Source: Gloeomargaritales cyanobacterium VI4D9
GTDB taxonomy: Bacteria > Cyanobacteriota > Cyanobacteriia > Gloeomargaritales > Gloeomargaritaceae
DNA: 64,000 bases
NCBI GenBank assembly: GCA_927797885.1
Contig: OV696605.1
Location: 2,517,157 to 2,581,156, forward strand
Direction of reading: 5' to 3'
In this document: one piece after another, positions 1-8,233 of the stretch
How the letters are laid out: each line of letters begins with the position of its first letter
How positions within the stretch are numbered: position 1 is the first letter of the stretch
The notes under the pieces: generated by a model
What the model was told of the DNA's origin: nothing
Database searches by the model: none
What the model saw: the letters and a program-made list of their open reading frames with translations, nothing else
Translations under genes and position numbers: made by a program

Positions 1-2031
1 CCCCTCACTGTAGGAAATAGGTAAATTGGCTCGCCGAATCGCCCGGTCAAATAAACGTACCAAATCTAAATGACTTAATAGTGCCAATTCCCCTTGTTTG
101 CCAAATTTTAGGCGTAATCTTTGTACCCGTTGGGTAGGGATTTTGGTCGTAACTTTTTCCTTGGGCAAGGGTGGCGGTGGCACCACCACATTGTGCCCCA
201 AATCAGTCCCGCACACCCCACAATGGGAGCATCCGGCAAAGGAACAATCCGGTACGGTAGCAGTTGCCAATGCCCGTGCCAAGTCATCTACTAACCATTT
301 TTTATCAATGCCCGTATCCAGATGATCCCAAGGCAAACTTTGGGTGAGTAACTGTTCATAATCTACGGATTCAAACCACTGACCCTGTTCAATGGTGCGA
401 TATTTCCAGGTTAAATTTGATTCCTCAATCGCTTGGGACCACGCCCCATAAGCCCGTTCTAACGATTCCCACCAGGCATCCATGCCCGCCCCCAATTCCC
501 ATGCCCGCTGAATCACTTTTCCTAGGGAGCGATCCCCCCGTCCCAAAAAATCTTCCATTGCTGAAATTCGCACATCCGTAAAATTGGCTTTGAGATGGCG
601 AATAAACTTAAATTCCTGTTTGAGTAATTCCTGTTTGCGGATAAATTCAGCAGTGGCGACGGAATGCCATTGAAAAGGTGTATGGGGTTTGGGAGTAAAA
701 TTAGAAATCGTTACATGAAAACCCAAGGGTTTCCGTCCTGCGCCTCGACATTCCCGCTGGAGCCATTTCAATGTCTCGGCGATGCCCACCACATCCGCAT
801 CCGTTTCGCCGGGTAAACCAATCATGAAATACAGTTTGACCCGGTCCCAACCCTGTTCCCAAGCGGTTTTTACCCCCCGCAAAAGTTCCTCGTTGGTTAA
901 CCCTTTATTGATAATGTCCCGCAGGCGTTGGGTGCCCGCTTCCGGTGCAAAAGTTAACCCCCCTTTGCGAGTACCACCAACAATTTCGGCAATATGTTCA
1001 TCAAAGCGATCCACCCGCTGGCTGGGTAGGGATAAACTCACCGGTTGGTCGTGTAATTTTTGCTTAATTTCTAACCCCACTGCCGGTAGGGATAAATAAT
1101 CCGAACAACTCAAGGATAACAGGGAAAATTCATTAAATCCGGTCGCGCGCATCCCCTGTTCAATGGTTTGAATGACCGTTTCCGGTTCCACATCCCGTGC
1201 CGGTCGGGTGAGCATTCCCGGCTGACAAAACCGGCATCCCCGGGTACATCCCCGCCGAATTTCTACGGTTAAGCGGTCATGCACCGTTTCCACATAGGGC
1301 ACCAACCCGATGCCATAGGCAGGAATGGGGGTCGCCACCCGGCGCAGGATTTTTGGCGGCACATCAGGGCGTAAAGGCACCACCGCCCCATCCGGTTGGG
1401 GGGCATAAAATTCGGGCACATACACCCCCGGAATTTGCGCCAAATCCAGTAATAATTCCCTGCGAGATAAAACCGTTTCTTTCCCCTCTTGAATAACCAA
1501 ACCAATTTCTGGCAGTAATTCTTCCCCATCCCCAAGGGCAAAAAAATCAAAAAAATCCGCATAGGGTTCCGGGTTGCCGGTTGCCGTCGGTCCCCCTGCA
1601 AAAATTAAGGGATAATCGCCATTGCTCCGGGCTTGACTGGTTAAGGGAATGCCCGCCAAATCGAGCATTTCCAGGATATTGGTGGCACCCAATTCATAGC
1701 TTAAACTGAAGCCAATTAGGTCGAATTCCCGTAAACTCCGGCGGGATTCCACAGCAAACAGGGGGGTCTGGGTTGCCCTCAATTTGGCGGCGAAATCCGG
1801 TGCGGGTAAATAGGCTCGGTCACACAATTGTTCCGGTTGGGCGTTGATAATATTGTAAAGAATAATATGCCCTAGATTTGATGCCCCCACTTCGTATAAT
1901 TCGGGATAGCTTAATACCCAACGCACCTGGGCTTTGTCCCAAGGTTTGTGAATGGCTCCGAGTTCTTGCCCTAAATAACGGGCGGGTTTACTAACCTCTG
2001 AATTGAGTAAGGAGGTAACGGCAACAGGCAT
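1..2031 (-). CDS. B12-binding-type radical SAM protein, TIGR03960-like (3' end outside window)
   Basis: The frame is open for all 677 codons from the ATG at 2031 to the left edge, so the C-terminus is missing. The N-terminus (MPVAVTSLLNSEVSKPARYL) and the following region with YPELYEVGASNLGH match the B12-binding-like half of the TIGR03960 family. A radical SAM cluster motif, CTRGCRFC, lies near 1215-1245 and would hold the [4Fe-4S] cluster that cleaves S-adenosylmethionine. The last residues in the window, LPISYSEG, are typical of the junction with the DUF2344 domain often fused behind it, which I infer continues outside. The substrate of this family is not known to me. It faces away from the purN-ndhH block, with about 140 bases between. 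Confidence 0.85.
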   Translation of the reverse strand, partial: MPVAVTSLLNSEVSKPARYLGQELGAIHKPWDKAQVRWVLSYPELYEVGASNLGHIILYNIINAQPEQLCDRAYLPAPDFAAKLRATQTPLFAVESRRSLREFDLIGFSLSYELGATNILEMLDLAGIPLTSQARSNGDYPLIFAGGPTATGNPEPYADFFDFFALGDGEELLPEIGLVIQEGKETVLSRRELLLDLAQIPGVYVPEFYAPQPDGAVVPLRPDVPPKILRRVATPIPAYGIGLVPYVETVHDRLTVEIRRGCTRGCRFCQPGMLTRPARDVEPETVIQTIEQGMRATGFNEFSLLSLSCSDYLSLPAVGLEIKQKLHDQPVSLSLPSQRVDRFDEHIAEIVGGTRKGGLTFAPEAGTQRLRDIINKGLTNEELLRGVKTAWEQGWDRVKLYFMIGLPGETDADVVGIAETLKWLQRECRGAGRKPLGFHVTISNFTPKPHTPFQWHSVATAEFIRKQELLKQEFKFIRHLKANFTDVRISAMEDFLGRGDRSLGKVIQRAWELGAGMDAWWESLERAYGAWSQAIEESNLTWKYRTIEQGQWFESVDYEQLLTQSLPWDHLDTGIDKKWLVDDLARALATATVPDCSFAGCSHCGVCGTDLGHNVVVPPPPLPKEKVTTKIPTQRVQRLRLKFGKQGELALLSHLDLVRLFDRAIRRANLPISYSEG

Positions 2032-2174
2032 CAGTTATTCCCACTGAGTATTTTGCTTGGTTTGTATTTTAATGGCTCTCACCCGTGCTGTTCTTTATTT
2101 TTGGTGATGCATTTGCGTAAAATAAGAACTTAGCGTGTATCCATACCTAGTATAACCTGAGAAGCTCGGACAGC

Positions 2175-2468
2175 ATGGCGGATCGTGAGGACTTGAACCG
2201 GCGATTGGAACGGTTAGCCGTCAGTCGCCAACAATCCTGGGAAGCGGTACGGGAGGCGCAAACCTTGGTACGGACGGGGATCGCCAATTTTGAGAACCGC
2301 CCTCCCCGTTGGGCAAAACCCACTCGGGTATCCCCAAAAACTACTTCCCCCCTTCCTGCTCCTCGCCCTTGGTATGAGCGACTGTCCCCCCGGTTTTGGC
2401 AGGCACTCCCGATTTTTATCGGCACCGTTTTGGGCTTACTGCTGGCGGACTGGTGGGGGGCGTGGTAG
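2175..2468 (+). CDS. Small protein with one C-terminal membrane segment
   Basis: A 97-residue protein starting with ATG at 2175. The N-terminal half is charged and helical (MADREDLNRRLERLAVSRQQ), the middle is proline-rich, and residues about 76-95 form one hydrophobic segment ending LLLADWWGAW. This suggests a membrane-anchored cytoplasmic helix. I do not recognise a named family. Its stop codon is directly followed by the GTG of purN with no gap, which supports cotranscription and translational coupling and argues that it is real. Function unknown. Confidence 0.6.
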   Translation: MADREDLNRRLERLAVSRQQSWEAVREAQTLVRTGIANFENRPPRWAKPTRVSPKTTSPLPAPRPWYERLSPRFWQALPIFIGTVLGLLLADWWGAW

Positions 2469-3089
2469 GTGGAAGCCCTGATTGTCCCGGCGGATTGTCC
2501 GGATTACCGGGGGGAACCCCTGCGTTTGGGGATTTTAGCGTCGGGCAAGGGGAGTAATTTCACCGCCATTGTCCAGGCGATTGCTGCCCAAACATTACCC
2601 GCTGTGATCACGGGGGTGGTCTATAACAATCCGGGGGCAGGGGTGGCGCAACGGGCACAAGCGGCGGGGGTGAAAAGTCACCTGGTCAACCATCGGGATT
2701 ATCCCGACCGGGAGAGTTTTGATCAGGATGTTGTCAGTACACTCAAAAATTGGGGCACTGAATGGGTGGTCATGGCGGGGTGGATGCGGCAGGCGACTGA
2801 GGTGTTATTACAGCCGTTTGGGGCGCAGGTGTTGAATATCCATCCCAGTTTGCTTCCGGCGTTTCCGGGTATGAAAGCGGTGGAGCAGGCGTTAGAGGCG
2901 GGGGTGAAAATTACCGGCTGTACGGTGCATCGGGTGGTCTTGGCGGTGGACAGCGGTCCCATCATTGCCCAGGCTGCCGTGCCGGTTCTGCCTGGGGATA
3001 CGGTCGCCAGTTTACACAGCCGGATTCAGGCGCAGGAGCATCGGTTGTATCCCCAAGCAATTCTTTGGGCGGCGGTGGGAAATTCCTGA
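2469..3089 (+). CDS. purN: Phosphoribosylglycinamide formyltransferase (GAR transformylase)
   Basis: Transfers a formyl group from 10-formyltetrahydrofolate to glycinamide ribonucleotide, the third step of de novo purine synthesis, in the cytoplasm. At 206 residues it is the usual length. Visible signatures are LGILASGKGSNFTAI near the start (phosphate-binding loop), NIHPSLLPAFPG carrying the catalytic Asn and His, and VDSGPIIAQ carrying the catalytic Asp. The start is a GTG immediately after the preceding stop, giving about 16 residues before the first strand. Another purine gene, purK, is far away at 39.3 kb, so the pathway is scattered. Confidence 0.95.
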   Translation: MEALIVPADCPDYRGEPLRLGILASGKGSNFTAIVQAIAAQTLPAVITGVVYNNPGAGVAQRAQAAGVKSHLVNHRDYPDRESFDQDVVSTLKNWGTEWVVMAGWMRQATEVLLQPFGAQVLNIHPSLLPAFPGMKAVEQALEAGVKITGCTVHRVVLAVDSGPIIAQAAVPVLPGDTVASLHSRIQAQEHRLYPQAILWAAVGNS

Positions 3090-3139
3090 CCGGGCATTTA
3101 TACTGAAATGTGGTAGCCCCTAAGTTTGAGGTCACACCC

Positions 3140-4321
3140 ATGACAATGATTGAAACCCGCACCGACCCGATGGTGATCAACTTTGGGCCGCATCATCCTT
3201 CCATGCATGGGGTGTTGCGTCTGATGGTCACGTTGGATGGGGAAAATGTGATTGACTGCGAGCCGGTGTTGGGATATTTGCATCGCTCGATGGAAAAAAT
3301 TGCTGAGAACCGCACGGTGGTGCAGTATTTGCCCTACGTGACCCGCTGGGACTACCTGGCGACCATGTTCACCGAAGCGATCACGGTGAATGCGCCGGAA
3401 AAATTGGCGGATGTGCCGGTGCCCAAACGGGCGAGTTATATCCGGGTGATCATGCTGGAATTGAGCCGGATTGCCTCCCATTTGCTCTGGCTGGGGCCGT
3501 TTTTGGCGGATGTGGGGGCACAAACCCCCTTCTTTTACATCTTCCGGGAGCGGGAAATGGTCTATGACCTGTTTGAAGCCGCCACCGGGATGCGGATGAT
3601 GCACAATTACTTCCGGGTGGGGGGGGTCGCCGCCGATTTGCCCTACGGTTGGGTGGATAAGTGCGAGGATTTTTGTAACTACTTCCTACCCAAGGTGGAT
3701 GAGTACGAGCGGTTGATTACGGATAATCCGATTTTCCGCAAACGGGTGCAGGGGGTGGGCACGCTTTCCCGGGAAGATGCGATCAACTGGGGGATGTCGG
3801 GACCGATGTTGCGGGCTTCCGGGGTGAAATGGGATTTGCGGAAAGTGGATCACTACGAGTGTTACGACGATTTCGACTGGGAGGTGCAGTGGGCGACGGA
3901 CGGGGATTGCTTTGCCCGCTATGTGGTGCGTTTGGGGGAAATGCGGCAGTCCACCAAAATTATCCAGCAAGCGTTGAAGGGCTTACCCGGTGGACCCTAT
4001 GAAAATTTAGAAGCTAAGCGGATCAGCAGTGGCCCGAAATCCGAATGGGGTGGCTTTGATTACCAATTCATTAGCAAAAAATCCTCCCCAACGTTTAAGA
4101 TTCCCAAGGGGGAACATTATGTGCGGGTGGAGGCTCCCAAGGGGGAATTGGGGGTTTATATTTTAGGGGATGATAGTGTGTTTCCGTGGCGGTGGAAAAT
4201 TCGTCCGCCTGGATTTGTTAATTTGCAGGTTTTACCCCAGTTGGTGCGGGGGATGAAGGTGGCGGATATTATGGCGATTTTGGGCAGTGTTGACATCATT
4301 ATGGGTGAGGTGGATCGCTAA
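3140..4321 (+). CDS. ndhH: NAD(P)H-quinone oxidoreductase subunit H (NDH-1)
   Basis: The 49-kDa-type peripheral-arm subunit of the cyanobacterial NDH-1 complex on the thylakoid membrane, lining the quinone site in respiration and cyclic electron flow. From the ATG at 3140 it has 393 residues, starting [20 protein letters not shown] as the family does; an upstream GTG at 3110 would add ten atypical residues. Conserved blocks include [10 protein letters not shown] near residue 18, a central [13 protein letters not shown] and a C-terminal [13 protein letters not shown]. The stop overlaps the ATG of ndhA by one base, so the two form an operon. Confidence 0.97.
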   Translation: MTMIETRTDPMVINFGPHHPSMHGVLRLMVTLDGENVIDCEPVLGYLHRSMEKIAENRTVVQYLPYVTRWDYLATMFTEAITVNAPEKLADVPVPKRASYIRVIMLELSRIASHLLWLGPFLADVGAQTPFFYIFREREMVYDLFEAATGMRMMHNYFRVGGVAADLPYGWVDKCEDFCNYFLPKVDEYERLITDNPIFRKRVQGVGTLSREDAINWGMSGPMLRASGVKWDLRKVDHYECYDDFDWEVQWATDGDCFARYVVRLGEMRQSTKIIQQALKGLPGGPYENLEAKRISSGPKSEWGGFDYQFISKKSSPTFKIPKGEHYVRVEAPKGELGVYILGDDSVFPWRWKIRPPGFVNLQVLPQLVRGMKVADIMAILGSVDIIMGEVDR

Positions 4322-5439
4322 TGGAAACTGGGATTGATTTACAGCAGTCGTTTGTACAATGGCTGGAAGGGGTGGGAGTCACGCCGGGGCTGGCTCATGC
4401 CCTGTGGTTGCCCTTGCCGATGGTGTCGGTGCTGACGTTTGCAACCCTGTGGGCGTTGGTGGCGACCTGGTTGGAGCGGAAGGTGTCAGCGGCGGTGCAA
4501 CAACGGATTGGGCCGGAATATGCGGGGCCGTTGGGGATGCTGATTCCGATTGCGGATGTGGTGAAATTATTGGTCAAAGAAAACGTGCGTCCGGCTAAGT
4601 CTGACCGCTGGTTATTTACCTTGGGACCAGTGGTGGTGGTGATGGCGGTGCTGTTGGCCTATGTGATTGTGCCATTTGGTCATAACATTGTCATTACAGA
4701 TTTGGGGGTGGGGATTTTCTTGTGGATTGCCATTTCCAGCATTGCCCCGATTGGTTTGTTGATGGCGGGCTACGGTTCCAACAATAAATATTCCCTGTTG
4801 GGGGGACTGCGGGCGGCGGCGCAGTCCATCAGTTATGAGGTGCCTTTGGCGTTGGCGGTGTTGGCGGTGGCGATGATGTCCAATAGCCTCAGCACGATTG
4901 ACATTGTGGATCAGCAGACGGGTTATGGGATTTTGGGCTGGAATGTGTGGCGGCAACCGGTGGGGTTTGTGATCTTCTGGATTGCGGCTTTGGCGGAATG
5001 TGAGCGTCTGCCCTTTGACTTGCCGGAGGCGGAGGAGGAGTTGGTGGCGGGGTATCAGACGGAATATACGGCGGTGAACTTCATGCTGTTTTACGCCGGT
5101 TCGTACTTAAACTTGGTCTTATCCTGCCTCTTGGTGGCGGTGCTGTACCTGGGGGGTTGGGAATCGCCGGTGTCGGTGGATGTCCTGGCGGGTTGGCTGA
5201 ATTTAAGTTTGGATAATCCCTTGGTGCAGGTGATTGCTGGGATGCTGGGGATTACCATGACGCTGATTAAGGCTTATTTCATGCTCTTTTTAGCCATTCT
5301 CCTGCGCTGGACGGTGCCCCGGGTGCGGATTGACCAGTTATTAGACTTAGGCTGGAAGTTTCTCCTGCCGGTGTCCTTAGCAAATTTGCTGATTACGGCG
5401 GCGTTGAAACTGACTTTTCCGGGGGTGTTTGGCGGTTAG
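4321..5439 (+). CDS. ndhA: NAD(P)H-quinone oxidoreductase subunit 1 (NDH-1)
   Basis: The membrane subunit that joins the peripheral and membrane arms of NDH-1 and forms part of the quinone channel. It has 372 residues with about eight hydrophobic segments. The hallmark loops are visible: [20 protein letters not shown] around residue 50, and the acidic [20 protein letters not shown] around residue 220. The start shares one base with the ndhH stop. The ndhI, ndhG and ndhE genes that often follow in cyanobacteria are not here; the gene is followed by a repeat-bearing gap. Confidence 0.97.
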   Translation: METGIDLQQSFVQWLEGVGVTPGLAHALWLPLPMVSVLTFATLWALVATWLERKVSAAVQQRIGPEYAGPLGMLIPIADVVKLLVKENVRPAKSDRWLFTLGPVVVVMAVLLAYVIVPFGHNIVITDLGVGIFLWIAISSIAPIGLLMAGYGSNNKYSLLGGLRAAAQSISYEVPLALAVLAVAMMSNSLSTIDIVDQQTGYGILGWNVWRQPVGFVIFWIAALAECERLPFDLPEAEEELVAGYQTEYTAVNFMLFYAGSYLNLVLSCLLVAVLYLGGWESPVSVDVLAGWLNLSLDNPLVQVIAGMLGITMTLIKAYFMLFLAILLRWTVPRVRIDQLLDLGWKFLLPVSLANLLITAALKLTFPGVFGG

Positions 5440-5524
5440 GTCTGTTTGCCTTCGCCTGCATGGGGAATTGTCCAATGGCTTTATGGTCACCAAACAACAT
5501 CCTTTGTCGGTCATAGCGCTTTTA

Positions 5525-5625
5525 CCCGATTAGCGAACAGAAATTCCCCAAAACCAAGGACGGGGGTAGCATTCCTGCGACCGCTGGTTCTATTGCGTTC
5601 CATTCTGATTTAGAGTTGCTGTATT
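5525..5625. repeat. Decayed copy of the 101-bp family-1 repeat
   Basis: In the 285-base gap between ndhA and the TPR gene lies a degraded copy of the family-1 repeat. The core words ACCAAGGACGGGGG, CTGCGACC and TTCCATTCT are recognisable. The terminal TATAGCAATCC and GGATTGCTATA ends are mutated (GATTTAGAGTTGCT on the right). Nothing else is evident in the gap. Confidence 0.6.
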
Positions 5626-5724
5626 ACCGAGGGTGCCACCCCATACCCTCAATCCAAATCAATAGGGATACTTCGTCTTTCTCACTCCAACAATGTGGGT
5701 ATATTAGAAATATATTGTCATCTC

Positions 5725-6522
5725 ATGTTGGTTAGGATGCGCTTGATTGTTTGGACAGGATTGTTGGTGACTCTGGTGTTCTGGGGGCAACCCACGCTAG
5801 CGCAACCCGGCAACCCGGAAGCCCAGCTCAAGTTTCAACAGGCCAGTCAATCCCTCAGCCGCAATGAAAACACCAAAGCCCTGCAAGAATTTCAAGAAGC
5901 CCTCAAAATCAACCCTAACTTGGCCGGGGCATGGCGGGGGATGGGGATAGCTCTAGGACGTTTGGGACGATGGGCTGACGCCGCTCAGGCGCAGGCGCGG
6001 GCGACGGCTTTGGCACCGAAACACGCCCCCGGTTGGGTAATGCGGGGCTGGGCGGAACATCGCAGTGGGAATTCGACCCTGGGGGCACAGTGGCTCAACC
6101 ATGCCCTCACCCTTGACCCCAAGAATGTGGAAGCTCACAATGCCCTAGGGGTAGTGTACTTATTTTTAAATCAGCCCCAAAAAGCCGAAGCCAGCACCCG
6201 CCGGGTGATTCAACTTGATCCCCAAAACGGCACCGCCTACTACAACCTCGGGCTGAGTTTAGACCGGCAGGGACGCTATGCTGAAGCCATTGCCGCCCAA
6301 ACCCAAGCCCAAAAATGGGAACCCCGCAACCCCCATCCCCTGTTGGCGCAGGCGGTGAGCTATCTGGGGCAAAACCAAATTCCCCAGGCGCAGACGCTCT
6401 TTCGGCGCGCTTTGGCACTCGATCCCTGGTATGGGCAAGCCGCCGGGATGGATGACCTGGTGCGAGCCGGTTTTAGCCCTGCCCAAATCGCCCGCCTGAA
6501 AAGATTACTACAGCAATCCTAA
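5725..6522 (+). CDS. Exported tetratricopeptide-repeat (TPR) protein
   Basis: About 265 residues. The start is uncertain: ATG 5725 or 5737 both give a good signal peptide (MRLIVWTGLLVTLVFWGQP, with likely cleavage after TLA), whereas the GTG at 5695 only adds a tail. After the signal come about five TPR units (for example YNLGLSLDRQGRYAEAIAAQ and ALGVVYLFLNQPQKAEAS) filling residues 40-250. TPR arrays mediate protein-protein contact, so a periplasmic or membrane-facing scaffold role is inferred; the partner is unknown. It stands alone between repeat-filled gaps. Confidence 0.75.
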   Translation: MLVRMRLIVWTGLLVTLVFWGQPTLAQPGNPEAQLKFQQASQSLSRNENTKALQEFQEALKINPNLAGAWRGMGIALGRLGRWADAAQAQARATALAPKHAPGWVMRGWAEHRSGNSTLGAQWLNHALTLDPKNVEAHNALGVVYLFLNQPQKAEASTRRVIQLDPQNGTAYYNLGLSLDRQGRYAEAIAAQTQAQKWEPRNPHPLLAQAVSYLGQNQIPQAQTLFRRALALDPWYGQAAGMDDLVRAGFSPAQIARLKRLLQQS

Positions 6523-6576
6523 ATAGGAATAGAACGAACTGAGTATTGGTCTATTTTAGGTAGTGGGCACCTCTAT

Positions 6577-6691
6577 TACAGCCTGTTCACCAATTAAAGG
6601 ATACAAAAAATCGTGTTTCCCAAGCTTGACCTCAATGAGGTTAGAGCGAGTGGGTTTGCAACTGTATCCTGTAACCACTTAATAGGCTGTA
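6577..6691. repeat. Family-3 inverted-end repeat (about 115 bp)
   Basis: Bounded by TACAGCCTGTT on the left and AATAGGCTGTA on the right. Inside are AAAGGATACAAAAAAT near the left and AACTGTATCCTGTAACCACTT near the right, which are partly complementary. The same layout recurs at 7595, 38793, 44423 and 59015. Just before it (6564-6576) sits GGGCACCTCTAT, a fragment of a family-2 end. This repeat fills the gap between the TPR gene and the ExoD-like gene. It looks like a non-autonomous mobile element; no transposase is associated. Confidence 0.7.
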
Positions 6692-6806
6692 ATTTCTTTC
6701 TCCAGAAATGTTCATAAGGAATTGCCGGAAGTAAAAGCACTTGTAGGGGCAGGTCTGATTTGCCCTTACAATAGCCATCAGTGTCGGTTGTATCGGTTGT
6801 AAATTC

Positions 6807-7448
6807 ATGCCCCGATTGTCTGTAAAATTGCAGGACTGGCTCGCCCAGCCGGAACCCCCGGAAGCGGTGACCCTGCGGGATATTCTCCAATTTACCGGCG
6901 AGAGTTCCTGGGGGATGATGTTGGTACTTTTTTCATTTCCCTCCGCTTTGCCCTTACCCGCCCCAGGCTATTCCACCCCTTTTGGTCTGTTCATTATGCT
7001 GGTGGCTGGTCAATGGTTGACCGGAGCGACGATTCCCTGGTTGCCGGAGCGGTTTTTGCGAAGCCGACTGTCCTGGGAACAATTTCGCCAATTGGTGCAA
7101 GCGGGCATCCCTTGGTTACAACGGCTGGAGCGACTGACCCGCCCCCGCTGGCTGGGGGTGACGAAACGGGGGCATTGGCTGTTGGGCGGGCTGGTGGGTT
7201 TGATGGGGTTATCCATGACGATTCCCATCCCTGGCACCAACACGATTCCGGCGATGGGGGTGTTTTTGATCGGGTTTGGCTTGATTGAAACCGATGGGGT
7301 GATTTGCCTGGGGGGCGCACTGGTTGCCCTAATTGGGGGTACTCTGACTATTTCTATCCTCACCGCTTTGTGGTTGGGTGGAACCAATATCCTGGAGTGG
7401 CTGAAAATTCAAGTAAAAACCCTATTGGGTGGGGGAATACCTCGTTAA
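6807..7448 (+). CDS. ExoD-like integral membrane protein
   Basis: 213 residues beginning MPRLSVKLQDWLAQPEPPEA. The N-terminal SWGMMLVLFSFPSALPLPAPGYSTPFG and the later TIPIPGTNTIPAMGVFLIGFGLIETDG are the paired motifs of the ExoD family (exopolysaccharide synthesis ExoD-related), each followed by hydrophobic segments; about four membrane helices are visible. Members influence exopolysaccharide production in rhizobia, but their biochemical activity is unresolved. Repeat clusters on both sides suggest it is transcribed alone. Confidence 0.8.
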   Translation: MPRLSVKLQDWLAQPEPPEAVTLRDILQFTGESSWGMMLVLFSFPSALPLPAPGYSTPFGLFIMLVAGQWLTGATIPWLPERFLRSRLSWEQFRQLVQAGIPWLQRLERLTRPRWLGVTKRGHWLLGGLVGLMGLSMTIPIPGTNTIPAMGVFLIGFGLIETDGVICLGGALVALIGGTLTISILTALWLGGTNILEWLKIQVKTLLGGGIPR

Positions 7449-7493
7449 GGGCTCCTTCAGCCTTCCTATGAAGTTTTGTGGCTACGGTAATTC

Positions 7494-7592
7494 TATAGCA
7501 ATCCTAAATGAGAATGGAACAGGGGTCGCAGGGGCACCACCCCCGCCCTTGGTTCTGGGGAATTGCTGCATGCCTACGGTACGCAAGCTAAT
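7494..7592. repeat. Family-1 repeat with a short dispersed repeat at its right end
   Basis: Begins TATAGCAATCCTAAATGAGA and carries the core GGGGTCGCAGGGGCACCACC and CCTTGGTTCTGGGG. The expected right end GGATTGCTATA is missing; a variant of the 22-26-bp short dispersed repeat (TGCCTACGGTACGCAAGCTA, from 7570) occupies the place. The copy ending at 41652 has the same insertion but keeps its right end. Confidence 0.7.
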
Positions 7593-7594
7593 GT

Positions 7595-7711
7595 TACAGT
7601 CTTTTGAGTGGTTATGGGATACAGTTGAACCCCACTTGCTGTAGGTCAATCATGGTAAACCTTTGGGACAATCGCAACTTTTTGTATCCTTTAATTGATA
7701 AATAGACTGTA
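7595..7711. repeat. Family-3 inverted-end repeat
   Basis: Bounded by TACAGTCTTTTGAGTGG and AAATAGACTGTA. It carries GGGATACAGTTG near the left and TTTGTATCCTTTAATTG near the right, in the opposite orientation to the copy at 6577. About 117 bp. Confidence 0.7.
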
Positions 7712-7766
7712 ATCAAGTGTTAATCAAGTAGGATGACTATATTGGGACAGAAAGCAATTTGTTTTA

Positions 7767-7887
7767 GGGAACCTCTATTTATTGATTTTTGTACTTACAT
7801 AACAGGCTCGGAAGCCCCATTCTTTCGTTGGCAATTATCAATAACGCAGGGGTCATTCTCAATAGCCATGAATTAATAGAGGTGCCC
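7767..7887. repeat. 121-bp family-2a element (IS5-like derivative) with TTTA duplication
   Basis: Ends GGGAACCTCTATTTATT and AATTAATAGAGGTGCCC, matching the ends of the IS5-like element at 41692-44051. It is flanked on both sides by TTTA (7763-7766 and 7888-7891), a 4-bp target duplication. It sits exactly against the end of a family-4 repeat. It encodes no protein. Together with its neighbours it fills the 785-base gap 7449-8233. Confidence 0.85.
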
Positions 7888-8006
7888 TTTAGTCATTCCG
7901 TTTTAGAATGCGACACTTTTTAGGTATTTGCAATCGCTCTATTCCTTTCCAGGAGAGAGTTTGTAGGTGAAGGCGAATGTGGCAAACTTGTTTGAAATGA
8001 CTATAG
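7888..8006. repeat. Family-4 repeat (about 118 bp)
   Basis: Starts TTTAGTCATTCCGTTTTAGA and ends TTTGAAATGACTATA, giving imperfect inverted ends. It is nearly identical to 44052-44169 and related to about 57150-57288. The left boundary coincides with the duplication of the inserted family-2a element. Confidence 0.75.
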
Positions 8007-8106
8007 CTAAACACGCAAAGGTTGACATAGATATGGGTCGCAGGGCGTAGCCACGCACTGGTTCTCCAGAATTTTTGAGGCGACAACCTAACCGTACTTA
8101 GCTATA
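8002..8106. repeat. 105-bp repeat with TATAGCTAA ends and a family-1-like core
   Basis: Inverted ends TATAGCTAA and TTAGCTATA enclose GGGTCGCAGGGCGTAGCC and TGGTTCTCCAGAATTTTTG, the same kind of core found in family 1, plus part of a short dispersed repeat. It shares its first bases with the end of the family-4 repeat. From 8107 to 8233 I see nothing definable. Confidence 0.5.
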
Positions 8107-8233
8107 TTATTCCTAACCTGGGACGTAGCACAACGGTCAAAGGGGCATTGCTTCCCGGTTTAAGGATGGGGGATTGATGGGCAGGTGAATGTGAAAACGG
8201 CAATCCCCAGACTGGACACAGCGTCATTGTGAT

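Noticed and set aside
3110-3139. GTG at 3110 as ndhH start
   Set aside because: It adds ten residues not found at the conserved N-terminus; ATG 3140 gives the family-typical [11 protein letters not shown] start.
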